64,000 nt of DNA from Phaseolus vulgaris (Eukaryota; Streptophyta; Magnoliopsida; Fabales; Fabaceae): NCBI RefSeq assembly GCF_000499845.2, contig NC_023749.2, positions 26,306,375 to 26,370,374 on the forward strand. The letters run 5' to 3'. This document shows positions 11,122 through 23,800 of this stretch, piece after piece. Positions within the stretch are counted from its first letter, which is position 1; the number at the start of each line of letters is the position of its first letter. The position numbers and the translations under genes were made by a program. Under the pieces are notes generated by a model. The model was not told the DNA's origin. It did not search any database and saw nothing but the letters and a program-made list of their open reading frames with translations.

Positions 11122-12270
11122 ATGGCTTCGTCTTCAAGACAAAAACAGAAAGGCAAGGGAAAGCAAACCACTTCTCAAGGTGTGTTAGAAGGATGGTTCG
11201 CTGGAAATGAAGAAGGCATCAATGCCTACATTCATGAAACAAGCAGGAAGCAGATCAACATACCCAAGGTGCTGGATTTCAACTGGCTGAAATCTGAAAA
11301 ACTGGTAGAAACAAGGGCTGTGTTGAAGCACCAGAAACTGAAAAAGATGCTGGAATTAACGGGTAATGTCTATCCTGACTTGGTTAAGGTGTTTTATACT
11401 AACCTCACATTGGATGGGAAGAATGTTGTCTCTTATGTGAAAGGGACAAAGATGAAGATCACAAGTGAGGTGTGGAATTCTGTGGCTGGAATAAAATATG
11501 CTGGACTGAAAGTAGGGAAAGGAAATACCAGTGGAATTTCAGAATTCAACAAGCTGCAATATTACAAAAGTTGCATGAGGAATCCTACAGAAAGCATAAA
11601 CAGATTCCATGCAGGGCATTTGAACCTCACTCCACGTCTAGTTGCATACATCATAGCTTGGCAACTGATTCCAAGAGGAACAAACCATGCTGTCCTACAT
11701 GAAGAGGATCTTATTCTCCTATATTGCATCATGGACCAGATTAAGGTAAACTGGGTGTTCATTGTCAACGAACACATGCTCAAGTCAAAAAGGTTGGCTG
11801 ATTACAGGTTTCCCTATGCTATTCTTGTTTCCAAATTAATTGATTACTTTGGTATTGATGTTACAAATGAGAGAAATGACCCTATCAAAGCTGTAAGTGA
11901 GATTGATACTTCAACTCTCACCAAAATGGGTTTTCACAAAATTGAAAACAAGTGGGTGGTTCTCAAGGAGAAGGACACTCAAGCAGAACATGAGGATGAG
12001 GATGAAGCTGTTGCCATGGAAGATGACTCTCCTGCTGCCCAATCTGAACATGAGGAAGTTGCTGCAAATGCCATAGTTGCCTATCAAAGTCCAGAATACC
12101 GTGGAGAACCAATGTCTATGTTTGAGAGGCAAGTGCTGTACCGTCTTGATGTCATGTCTGCAGAACAAAGGGCACACTTTGAGGCTACTCATGCAAGGTT
12201 CCAACACCTTGATCATCAGATTGAAGGAGTTCAGGCACAGCTTGCAGAGCTTTACTACAAGAATCAGTAG
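11122..12270 (+). CDS. Third ORF of element F, plant 'transposon protein'-like with C-terminal coiled coil
   Basis: 382 residues from the ATG at 11122, which has a strong ACCATGG context. An in-frame upstream start at 11053 would add a short hydrophobic leader (LPTLAILFLFSPF) and cannot be excluded; such a leader would matter for an envelope-like role. The N-terminus is basic (KQKGKGKQ). Residues ~45-240 resemble the 'putative plant transposon protein' domain (PF20167-like: FDxxWL, VYPDLVKVFYTNL, then a region with LTPRLVAYIIAWQL and a hydrophobic segment). An acidic stretch follows, then a coiled coil at the end (RQVLYRLDVMSAEQRAHFE...). Sireviruses often carry an extra 'env-like' ORF here. 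No clear transmembrane helix lies in the main body, so an envelope function is not supported by what I see. Function unknown. Confidence 0.8.
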   Translation: MASSSRQKQKGKGKQTTSQGVLEGWFAGNEEGINAYIHETSRKQINIPKVLDFNWLKSEKLVETRAVLKHQKLKKMLELTGNVYPDLVKVFYTNLTLDGKNVVSYVKGTKMKITSEVWNSVAGIKYAGLKVGKGNTSGISEFNKLQYYKSCMRNPTESINRFHAGHLNLTPRLVAYIIAWQLIPRGTNHAVLHEEDLILLYCIMDQIKVNWVFIVNEHMLKSKRLADYRFPYAILVSKLIDYFGIDVTNERNDPIKAVSEIDTSTLTKMGFHKIENKWVVLKEKDTQAEHEDEDEAVAMEDDSPAAQSEHEEVAANAIVAYQSPEYRGEPMSMFERQVLYRLDVMSAEQRAHFEATHARFQHLDHQIEGVQAQLAELYYKNQ

Positions 12271-12414
12271 TTTTCTGTTTTTAATGCTTTCTTTATCAGT
12301 TTTCAAGTTTCTGTAATGCTGAACAATTTGGTTTTCTGTTTCTGAACTATTATGATTGTGGTTTCTGCTTTATATCCCTTTATTCCCTATGCTTATATGC
12401 TGTTTGATGAATCC

Positions 12415-12429
12415 AAAGGGGGAGAAAAA
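12415..12429 (+). other. Upstream polypurine tract of element F
   Basis: AAAGGGGGAGAAAAA about 180 bp before the 3' LTR. It closely resembles the terminal tract at 12598. Multiple conserved polypurine tracts upstream of the 3' LTR are a described Sirevirus feature. Confidence 0.65.
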
Positions 12430-12597
12430 TAGCTCACCATGCTAGGTGATGCTAGCTGAAACAGGGAGTTAATTCTGCACCTTTAAACAAATTCTGCATG
12501 TTATGCAATATTGCTGTTTTCTGGTTTAAAGTCTGGTGCAGTGCAGGTACTTAAAGCAACAATGCTATGAGGTTAGCTATGGGGATTTGTCTCCATC

Positions 12598-12611
12598 AAA
12601 CAGGGGGAGAT
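12598..12611 (+). other. Polypurine tract of element F (plus-strand primer site)
   Basis: AAACAGGGGGAGAT lies directly against the 3' LTR start (TGTTGAAG at 12612), the expected place for plus-strand DNA priming. Confidence 0.88.
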
Positions 12612-14438
12612 TGTTGAAGATGGTTGCTGCCCCTTCAAGATTGTGTTTGATGAAGACTTGTATGTTGTGTTTGATGAAGACATTTATGTACCTTCCATGT
12701 ATTTGTGCTTTGCTTTAAGTGTGTCTTAGTTTGTGCTTAGAGGTTGTCTAAGAGTAGCTTTTTGCTGGGTAACTCACCTCATAACCACTGGCCATGTGTT
12801 AAGAACAAGCATAAGTTTTCTAAAACTGTTTTTCACATGTTTTACACAAAAACACGTTTTACTGCATAAAAATAAATCCGTTCTTTTCTAAATAAACAGA
12901 TTCATTTTCTTCACTGATGCCTTGGCTAAAGTCTTGTAAAAAATTAGAATTTGTGCATCAGGTATTTTGACTAAGTCTTCTTCTTTTCAAAACGACTGAG
13001 TTTCAAATAGGTAAACCTTCTCTGTTTTCGTTTTGAAAAATAAATCTGTTCATCTGTAAATGAATAGATTCTTTTTCTCTCTGGTGCCATAACAAGCTTA
13101 AACGTTTTCAGTTTTATCTCTGCACCAGAATGGTTGACTAAGTCTCCTCACTTAACAGATTCTCTAACTGCTTTTTGAAAATAAATCTGTTCATTTTATT
13201 TTCAATCTGTTCATTTTATAACAGCTTTAACTGTTTTTCAAAAATCTGTTATAAGCTGGCTTTCTATAAAATGCAAACTTGTTTTCTGAGTTCAAAAACG
13301 ATTCAAACAGTTTATACATTTGCAAAAACAAGTTTTGACAGCAGAGAGTTAAGTGTTTTCAAGGATTAGCATTTGTTCTTCAAAGATTTCGAAAATCACA
13401 AAGTGCTTGTTCTTGGTTTGGTTCCAAAAGCTTGGTGTGAGGTGCAGCTACTGTTCTAGCAATCTTGCCTACTGGTTTAAGGCTGATCTTTGCTACCTCA
13501 ATCAGGTGTAGTCGTTTCACTTCTTATTACTTGTAAAAGTTTGGTTGAATCCTCTTCTTGATAGGTGTTCTTGGAGAGTGGATGTGTGTGTATGAGTGCT
13601 GAAATAGGTTTTTTTCAGCAAGAGTACCTAAGTTCTTGTAGGTTTCAAGAACAGTGGGAAGTGTACTTGGTTGTACTGTGTGTTAGTGAATTCCACCTGT
13701 TGTTGGTGAAGACTGGATGTAGCTCAGGTTGAGTGAACCAGTATAATTGCTTGTGTTCATTCTCTCTCTCTCTCTGCAATTTCGTTTCTGCATAATTGAT
13801 AAAACAGCAAAGAAATAAATCTGTTCAATTGAAAATAAATCGGTTCTTTCTGGGCACTGTGCATACTGTTCTTGGTTTCTGAAAAAGCTGTTTTAATCTG
13901 ATAAGAACGTATACAATCTGCTAAAAACCATTTGAACAGATTGACTGTGATAGGCTGCTTAAGAAACTGTCAATGCTATTAATTGAACCTTAAACAAATT
14001 GCTTAAAGTTGAAGCTTGCTGTTCTGGGTTTCATTGTTCTTGATTTCTGAAAAACTGTTTGGTTTCAATAAGAACACTGATAATCTGTTAAAGGCTAATA
14101 AAACAGGGTGTGTGCAATAGATTGTCTCACTAATTGTCAAGCTCTTAACTGAACCTAAATCACACGAATTGAAATTAAGGTTTGCTGTTTTTTGTGTTAC
14201 ACTGCTTTTCAATCTGATCTCTGTGTGTGTGCATCTGGAAATTTTATCTGCATAATCTTGAGATTAACCTTGCTGAATTAAAAGCTTTTCAAACAAAAAC
14301 AGTGCTGAAATAAATCTGTTTATTTTCACATAAATCGATTTATTTTCTGTAAAACTGTGTTAAACACTGTTTCTGCGAGAAAGTTTTAAAAGGTCAATTC
14401 ACCCCCCCTCTTGAACTTTGGCACTATTAAACCCAACA
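12612..14438 (+). repeat. Element F 3' LTR (1827 bp)
   Basis: Same length and same sequence as the 5' LTR wherever compared, with a constant 8567-base offset from first to last base. It ends ACCCAACA and is followed by the CACGT target duplication. No differences between LTRs means essentially no time since insertion, or later gene conversion. Confidence 0.96.
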
Positions 14439-14443
14439 CACGT
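14439..14443. repeat. Target-site duplication of element F (right copy, CACGT)
   Basis: Second copy of the 5-bp target; after it the A LTR resumes with GCCATCATCTGG, as in the uninterrupted B LTR. Confidence 0.97.
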
Positions 14444-14878
14444 GCCATCATCTGGAGGCTCCCTGACTTGGCGCTGCTTCTACTCTCATTTTGGCTAAGT
14501 TACTTATGCATGGTACTGCCCAGTGCATAGCTAACTTAGGAGTGCGATCTCTACTGGAACTGGCGAGTTAGGGCCTTCATACACCTTCCCTGTGGTCTCG
14601 CCGGCCGCCTTCATAATCTGCTTCTCCTTCATCTTCGGCGATGTGCTTGTTCTGGCGATCTCCGACTGCTTGGTCGCCTGAGTCTACATCTGGCGACTTC
14701 ATCTTCAACCTGGTGATCGCCTATACTGGTAAGCTGGAAATCGAAACACGCCAACTTAACAACTGGCGACTACACGTGCTTCCCGACTTCCTTCCCATCC
14801 GCCAACCTGGCGCCTTGTCAACACGCCTACACTGTGGCAGGATGCCACGTCACCACACCCGACCACCAGGGCGGTACA
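14444..14878 (-). repeat. Element A 5' LTR, outer (5') portion
   Basis: Continuation of the LTR begun at 3687; collinear with 43276-43710 in B and 54617-55051 in B's other LTR. On the element strand the LTR begins TGTACCGCCCTGG. The satellite array starts at the next base. Confidence 0.9.
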
Positions 14879-17800
14879 ATATCTTTGAAAACCAATTTCA
14901 TGTGTTAAAATTGTGTTTTGATTTCTTTTACAATCTTAGTCTATTAATTGATTGAAACACTTATGAATATCTTTGAAAAACAATTTCATGTGTTAAAATT
15001 GTGTTTTGATATGTTTAATACTTCTTTCATTTACAATATAGGGTTTTTTATAACCTTGGAAACTATAAGAAAGTGAATGTTCTGTATAATAATAGTTTAA
15101 TAGTATCTTAACTATCGAAAACAAGCGTATTACTTAACTAAATGTTTGCAACTTTTTCTTTTCGCTATTAATTGATTGAAAACACTTATGATATCTTTGA
15201 AAACCAATTTCATGTGTTAAAATTGTGTTTTGATTTCTTTTACAATCTTAGTCTATTAATTGATTGAAACACATATGAATATCTTTGAAAAACAATTTCA
15301 TGTGTTTAAAAATGTGTTTTCATATGCTTAATATATTTTTTACAATCTAAGGTCAATTAATTGATTCAAACACTTATGATACCTTTGAAAAACCATTTCA
15401 TGTGTTCACATTATATTTTGATATGTTCAATACTTCTTTTACAATCTAAGGTCTATTAATTGATTGAAACACTTATGATATCTTTAAAAAACAATTTCAT
15501 GTGTTAAAATTGTGTTTTGATTTGATTTACAATCTTAATCTATTAATTGATTGAAACACTTATGATTATCTTTGAAAAACAATTTCATGTATTAAAATTG
15601 TGTTTTGATATTTTTAATACTTCTTTCATTTACAATCTAAGGTTTTATAACCTTGGAAACTATAACAAAGTGAATGTTCTGTATAATAATAGTTTAAAAG
15701 TGTCTTAACTATTGAAAACAAGCGTATTACTTAACTAAATGTTTGCAACTTGTTCTTTTCGCTATTAATTGATTGAAAACACTTATGATATCTTTGAAAA
15801 CCAATTTCATGTGTTAAAATTGTGTTTTGATTTCTTTTACAATCTTAGTCTATTAATTGATTGAAACACTTATGAATATCTTTGAAAAACAATTTCACGT
15901 GTTAAAATTGTGTTTTGATATGTTTAATACTTCTTTCATTTACAATCTAAGGTTTTATAACCTTGGAAACTATAAGAAAGTGAATGTTCTATATAATAAT
16001 AGTTTAAAAGTATCTTAACTATTGAAAACAAGCGTATTACTTTATTAAATGTTTGCAACTTGTTCTTTTCGCTATTAATTAATTGAAAACACTGTTGATA
16101 TCTTTGAAAACCAATTTAATGTGTTAAAATTGTGTTTTGATTTCTTTTACAATCTTAGTCTATTAATTGTTTGAAACACTTATGAATATCTTTGAAAAAC
16201 AATTTCATGTGTTTAAAATTGTGTTTTCAAATGCTTAATATATTTTTTACAATCTAAGGTCTATAAATTGATTCAAACACTTATGATACCTTTGAAAAAC
16301 CATTTCATGTGTTCACATTATATTTTGATATGTTCAATACTCGTTTTACTATCTAAGGTCTATTAAAGGATTGAAACACTTATGATATCTTTAAAAAACA
16401 ATTTCAAGTGTTAAAATTGTGTTTTGATTTGATTTACAATCTTAATCTATTAATTGATTGAAACACTTATGAATATCTTTGAAAAACAATTTCATGTGTT
16501 AAAATAGTGTTTTGATATGTTTAATACTTCTTTCATTTACAATCTAAGGTTTTATAACCTTGGAAACTATAAGAAAGTGAATGTTCTGTATAATAATAGT
16601 TTAAAAGTATCTTAACTATTGAAAACAAGCGTATTACTTTATTAAATGTTTGCAACTTGTTCTTTTCGCTATTAATTGATTGAAAACACTTATGATATCT
16701 TTGAAAACCAATTTCATGTGTTAAAATTGTATTTTGATTTCTTTTACAATCTTAGTCTATTAATTGATTGAAACACATATGAATATCTTTGAAAAACAAT
16801 TTCATGTGTTTAAAATTGTGTTTTCATATGCTTAATATATTTTTTACAATCTAAGGTCTATTAATTGATTCAGACACTTATGATACCTTTGAAAAACCAT
16901 TTCATGTGTTCACATTATATTTTGATATGTTCAATACTTCTTTTACAATCTAAGGTCTATTAATTGATTGAAACACTTATGATATCTTTAAAAAACAATT
17001 TCATGTGTTAAAATTGTGTTTTTATTTGATTTACAATCTTAATCTATTAATTGATTGAAACACTTATGAATATCTTTGAAAAACAATTTCATGTGTTAAA
17101 ATTGTGTTTTGATATGTTTAATACTTCTTTCATTTACAATCTAAGGTTTTATAACCTTGGAAACTATAAGAAAGTGAATGTTCTGTATAATAATAGTTTA
17201 AAAGTATCTTAACTATTGAAAACAAGCGTATTACTTTATTAAATGTTTGCAACGTGTTCTTTTCGCGATTAATTGATTGAAAACACTTATGATATCTTTG
17301 AAAACCAATTTCATGTGTTAAAATTGTGTTTTGATTTCTTTTACAATCTTAGTCTATTAATTGTTTGAAACACTTATGAATATCTTTGAAAAACAATTTC
17401 ATGTGTTTAAAATTGTGTTTTCAAATGCTTAATATATTTTTTACAATCTAAGGTCTATTAATTGATTCAAACACTTATGATACCTTTGAAAAACCATTTC
17501 ATGGGTTCAAATTATATTTTAATATGTTCAATACTTCTTTTACAATCTAAGGTCTATTAATTGATTGAAACACTTATGATATCTTTAAAATACAATTTCA
17601 TGTGTTAAAATTCGGTTTTGATATGTTTAATACTTCTTTCATTTACAATCTAAGGTTTTATAACCTTGGAAACTATAACAAAGTGAATGTTCTGTATAAT
17701 AATATTTCAAAAGTATCTTAACTATTGAAAACAAGCGTATTACTTAACTAAATGTTTGCAACTTCTTCTTTTCGCTATTAATTGATTGAAAACACTTATG

Positions 17801-20800
17801 ATACCTTTGAAAACCAATTTCATGTGTTAAAATTGTGTTTTCATTTGATTTACAATCTTAATCTATTAATTGATTGAAACACTTATGATTATCTTTGAAA
17901 AACAATTTCATGTGTTAAAATTGTGTTTTGATATGTTTGATACTTCTGTCATTTACAATCTAAGGTTTTATAACCTTGGAAACTATAACAAAGTGAATGT
18001 TCTGTATAATAATATGTTTAAAAGTATCTTAACTATTGAAAACAAGCGTATTACTTAACTAAATGTTTGGAACTTGCTCTTTTCGCTATTAATTGATTGA
18101 AAACACCTACAATATCTTTGAAAACCAATTTCATGTGTTAAAATTGTGTTTTGATTTCTTTTACAATCTTAGTCTATTAATTGATTGAAACACTTATCAA
18201 TATCTTTGAAAAACAATTTCATGTGTTAAAATAGTGTTTTGATATGTTTAATACTTCTTTCATTTACAATCTAAGGTTTTATAACCTTGGAAACTATAAG
18301 AAAGTGAATGTTCTGTATAATAATAGTTTAAAAGTATCTTAACTATTGAAAACAAGCGTATTACTTTATTAAATGTTTGCAACTTGTTCTTTTCGCTATT
18401 AATTGATTGAAAACACTTATGATATCTTTGAAAACCAATTTCATGTGTTAAAATTGTGTTTTGATTTCTTTTACAATCTTAGTCTATTAATTGATTGAAA
18501 CACTTATTAATATCTTTGAAAAACAATTTCATGTGTTTAAAATTGTGTTTTAATATGCTTAATATATTTTTTACAATCTAAGGTCTAATAAGTGATTCAA
18601 ACACTTATGATACCTTTGAAAAACCATTTCATGTGTTCAAATTATATTTTGATATATTCAATACTTCTTTTACAATCTAAGGTCTATTAATTGATTGAAA
18701 CACTTATGAATATCTTTGAAAAACAATTTCATGTGTTAAAATTGTGTTTTGATATGTTTAATACTTCTTTCATTTACAATCTAAGGTTTTATAACCTTGG
18801 AAACTATAAGAAAGTGAATGTTCTGTATAATAATAGTTTAAAAGTATCTTAACTATTGAAAACAAGCGTATTACTTTATTAAATGTTTGCAACTTGTTCT
18901 TTTCGCTATTAATTGATTGAAAACACTTATGATATCTTTGAAAACCAATTTCATGTGTTAAAATTGTGTTTTGATTTCTTTTACAATCTTAGTCTATTAA
19001 TTGATTGAAACACTTATGAATATCTTTGAAAGACAATTTCATGTGTTTAAAATTGTGTTTTCATATGCTTAATATATTTTTTACAATCTAAGGTCTATTA
19101 ATTGATTCAAACACTTATGATACCTTTGAAAAACCATTTCATGTGTTCACATTATATTTTGATATGTTCAATACTTCTTTTACAATCTAAGGTCTATTTA
19201 TTGATTGAAACACTTATGATATCTTTAAAATACAATTTCATGTGTTAAAATTGGGTTTTGATATGTTTAATACTTCTTTCATTTACAATCTAAGGTTTTA
19301 TAACCTTGGAAACTATAACAAAGTCAATGTTCTGTATAATAATAGTTTAAAAGTATCTTAACTATTGAAAACAAACGTATTACTTAACTAAATGTTTGCA
19401 ACTTGTTCTTTTCGCTATTAATTGATTGAAAACACTTATGATACCTTTGAAAACCAATTTCATGTGTTAAAATTGTGTTTTGATTTGATTTACAATCTTA
19501 ATCTATTAATTGATTGAAACACTTATGATTATCTTTGAAAAACAATTTCATGTATTAAAATTGTGTTTTGATATTTTTAATACTTCTTTCATTTACAATC
19601 TAAGGTTTTATAACCTTGGAAACTATAACAAAGTGAATGTTCTGTATAATAATAGTTTAAAAGTGTCTTAACTATTGAAAACAAGCGTATTACTTAACTA
19701 AATGTTTGCAACTTGTTCTTTTCGCTATTAATTGATTGAAAACACTTATGATATCTTTGAAAACCAATTTCATGTGTTAAAATTGTGTATTGATTTCTTT
19801 TACAATCTTAGTCTATTAATTGATTGAAACACTTATGAATATCTTTGAAAAACAATTTCATGTGTTAAAATTGTGTTTTGATATGTTTAATACTTCTTTC
19901 ATTTACAATATAGGGTTTTATAACCTTGGAAACTATAAGAAAGTGAATGTTCTGTATAATAATAGTTTAATAGTATCTTAACTATCGAAAACAAGCGTAT
20001 TACTTAACTAAAGGTTTGCAACTTTTTCTTTTCGCTATTAATTGATTGAAAACACTTATGATATCTTTGAAAACCAATTTCATGTGTTAAAATTGTGTTT
20101 TGATTTCTTTTACAATCTTAGTCTATTAATTGATTGAAACACATATGAATATCTTTGAAAAACAATTTCATGTGTTTAAAATTGTGTTTTCATATGCTTA
20201 ATATATTTTTTACAATCTAAGGTCAATTAATTGATTCAAACACTTATGATACCTTTGAAAAACCATTTCATGTGTTAACATTATATTTTGATATGTTCAA
20301 TACTTCTTTTACAATCTAAGGTCTATTAATTGATTGAAACACTTATGATATCTTTAAAAACCAATTTCATGTGTTAAAATTGTGTTTTGATTTGATTTAC
20401 AATCTTAATCTATTAATTGATTGAAACACTTATGATTATCTTTGAAAAACAATTTCATGTATTAAAATTGTGTTTTGATATTTTTAATACTTCTTTCATT
20501 TACAATCTAAGGTTTTATAACCTTGGAAACTATAACAAAGTGAATGTTCTGTATAATAATAGTTTAAAAGTGTCTTAACTATTGAAAACAAGCGTATTAC
20601 TTAACTAAATGTTTGCAACTTGTTCTTTTCGCTATTAATTGATTGAAAACACTTATGATATCTTTGAAAACCAATTTCATGTGTTAAAATTGTGTTTTGA
20701 TTTCTTTTACAATCTTAGTCTATTAATTGATTGAAACACTTATGAATATCTTTGAAAAACAATTTCACGTGTTAAAATTGTGTTTTGATATGTTTAATAC

Positions 20801-23800
20801 TTCTTTCATTTACAATCTAAGGTTTTATAACCTTGGAAACTATAAGAAAGTGAATGTTCTGTATAATAATAGTTTAAAAGTATCTTAACTATTGAAAACA
20901 AGCGTATTACTTTATTAAATGTTTGCAACTTGTTCTTTTCGCTATTAATTAATTGAAAACACTGTTGATATCTTTGAAAACCAATTTAATGTGTTAAAAT
21001 TGTGTTTTGATTTCTTTTACAATCTTAGTCTATTAATTGTTTGAAACACTTATGAATATCTTTGAAAAACAATTTCATGTCTTTAAAATTGTGTTTTCAA
21101 ATGCTTAATATATTTTTTACAATCTAAGGTCTATAAATTGATTCAAACACTTATGATACCTTTGAAAAACCATTTCATGTGTTCACATTATATTTTGATA
21201 TGTTCAATACTCGTTTTACTATCTAAGGTCTATTAAATGATTGAAACACTTATGATATCTTTAAAAAACAATTTCATGTGTTAAAATTGTGTTTTGATTT
21301 GATTTACAATCTTAATCTATTAATTGATTGAAACACTTATGAATATCTTTGAAAAACAATTTCATGTGTTAAAATAGTGTTTTGATATGTTTAATACTTC
21401 TTTCATTTACAATCTAAGGTTTTATAACCTTGGAAACTATAAGAAAGTGAATGTTCTGTATAATAATAGTTTAAAAGTATCTTAACTATTGAAAACAAGC
21501 GTATTACTTTATTAAATGTTTGCAACTTGTTCTTTTCGCTATTAATTGATTGAAAACACTTATGATATCTTTGAAAACCAATTTCATGTGTTAAAATTGT
21601 GTTTTGATTTCTTTTACAATCTTAGTCTATTAATTGTTTGAAACACTTATGAATATCTTTGAAAGACAATTTCATGTGTTTAAAATTGTGTTTTCATATG
21701 CTTAATATATTTTTTACAATCTAAGGTCTATTAATTGATTCAAACACTTATACCTTTGAAAAACCATTTCATGGGTTCAAATTATATTTTGATATGTTCA
21801 ATACTTCTTTTACAATCTAAGGTCTATTTATTGATTGAAACACTTATGATATCTTTAAAATACAATTTCATGTGTTAAAATTGGGTTTTGATATGTTTAA
21901 TACTTCTTTCATTTACAATCTAAGGTTTTATAACCTTGGAAACTATAACAAAGCGAATGTTCTGTATAATAATAGTTTAAAAGTATCTTAACTATTGAAA
22001 ACAAGCGTATTACTTAACTAAATGTTTGCAACTTGTTCTTTTCGCTATTAATTGATTGAAAACACTTATGATACCTTTGAAAACCAATTTCATGTGTTAA
22101 AATTGTGGTTTGATTTGATTTACAATCTTAGTCTATTAATTGATTGAAACACTTATAAATATCTTTGAAAAACAATTTCATGTGTTAAAATTGTGTTTTG
22201 ATATGTTTAATACTTCTTTCATTTACAATCTAAGGTTTTATAACCTTGGAAACTATAAGAAAGTGAATGTTCTGTATAATAATAGTTTAAAAGTATCTTA
22301 ACTATTGAAAACAAGCGTATTACTTTATTAAATGTTTGCAACTTGTTCTTTTCGCTATTAATTGATTGAAAACACTTATGATATCTTTGAAAACCAATTT
22401 CATGTGTTAAAATTGTGTTTTGATTTCTTTTACAATCTTAGTCTATTAATTGTTTGAAACACTTATGAATATCTTTGAAAAACAATTTCATGTGTTTAAA
22501 ATTGTGTTTTCAAATGCTTAATATATTTTTGACAATCTAAGGTCTATTAATTGATTCAAACACTTATGATACCTTTGAAAAACCATTTCATGGGTTCAAA
22601 TTATATTTTAATATGTTCAATACTTCTTTTACAATCTAAGGTCTATTAATTGATTGAAACACTTATGATATCTTTAAAATACAATTTCATGTGTTAAAAT
22701 TCGGTTTTGATATGTTTAATACTTCTTTCATTTACAATCTAAGGTTTTATAACCTTGGAAACTATAACAAAGCGAATGTTCTGTATAATAATAGTTTAAA
22801 AGTATCTTAACTATTGAAAACAAGCGTATTACTTAACTAAATGTTTGCAACTTGTTCTTTTCGCTATTAATTGATTGAAAACACTTATGATACCTTTGAA
22901 AACCAATTTCATGTGTTAAAATTGTGTTTTGATTTGATTTACAATCTTAGTCTATTAATTGATTGAAACACTTATGAATATCTTTGAAAAACAATTTCAT
23001 GTGTTAAAATTGTGTTTTGATATGTTTAATACTTCTTTCATTTACAATCTAAGGTTTTATAACCTTGGAAACTATAAGAAAGTGAATGTTCTGTATAATA
23101 ATAGTTTAAAAGTATCTTAACTATTGAAAACAAGCGTATTACTTTATTAAATGTTTGCAACTTGTTCTTTTCGCTATTAATTGATTGAAAACACTTGTGA
23201 TATCTTTGAAAACCAATTTCATGTGTTAAAATTGTGTTTTGATTTCTTTTACAATCTTAGTCTATTAATTGTTTGAAACACTTATGAATATCTTTGAAAA
23301 ACAATTTCATGTGTTTAAAATTGTGTTTTCAAATGCTTAATATATTTTTTACAATCTAAGGTCTATTAATTGATTCAAACACTTATGATACCTTTGAAAA
23401 ACCATTTCATGGGTTCAAATTATATTGTAATATGTTCAATACTTCTTTTACAATCTAAGGTCTATTAATTGATTGAAACACTTATGATATCTTTAAAATA
23501 CAATTTCATGTGTTAAAATTCGGTTTTGATATGTTTAATACTTCTTTCATTTACAATCTAAGGTTTTATAACCTTGGAAACTATAACAAAGTGAATGTTC
23601 TGTATAATAATAGTTTAAAAGTATCTTAACTATTGAAAACAAGCGTATTACTTAACTAAATGTTTGCACCTTGTTCTTTTCGCTATTAATTGATTGAAAA
23701 CACTTATGATACCTTTGAAAAGCAATTTCATGTGTTAAAATTGTGTTTTGATTTGATTTACAATCTTAATCTATTAATTGATTGAAACACTTATGAATAT

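Larger units (their letters stand above)
4045..14438 (+). mobile_element. Element F: complete Sirevirus-like Ty1/copia LTR retrotransposon
   Basis: This 10394-bp element has two 1827-bp LTRs (TG...CA), a primer-binding site, gag, pol in copia order (protease, integrase, RT, RNase H), a third ORF after pol, and two polypurine tracts before the 3' LTR. Long LTRs, the extra ORF and multiple polypurine tracts are known features of the Sirevirus (SIRE/Maximus) lineage. All ORFs are open, catalytic residues are present, the LTRs look identical and the 5-bp target duplication is perfect, so this is a very recent and possibly competent copy. It sits in the 5' LTR of element A. Confidence 0.95.
1..14878 (-). 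mobile_element. Element A: Tat-lineage Ty3/gypsy retrotransposon, left-truncated by the window, split by element F
   Basis: The element reads on the minus strand: 5' LTR on the right (14444-14878 plus 3687-4044), primer-binding region at 3666-3683, then gag-pol running left off the window edge. The internal sequence is closely related to element B (48453-54259). The LTR is interrupted by the copia element F at a CACGT target. The right LTR end (TACA at 14875-14878; TGTA on the element's strand) abuts the satellite array directly, so the first flanking bases are ATATC (14879-14883). The 3' LTR and the antisense gene expected in this family lie outside the window. Assignment to the Tat lineage rests on similarity to C, whose polyprotein has the dual RNase H arrangement. 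Confidence 0.88.

Noticed and set aside
17870..18058. A 62-codon ORF inside the satellite array
   Set aside because: It is chance reading through repeat modules; the other module copies do not keep the frame.
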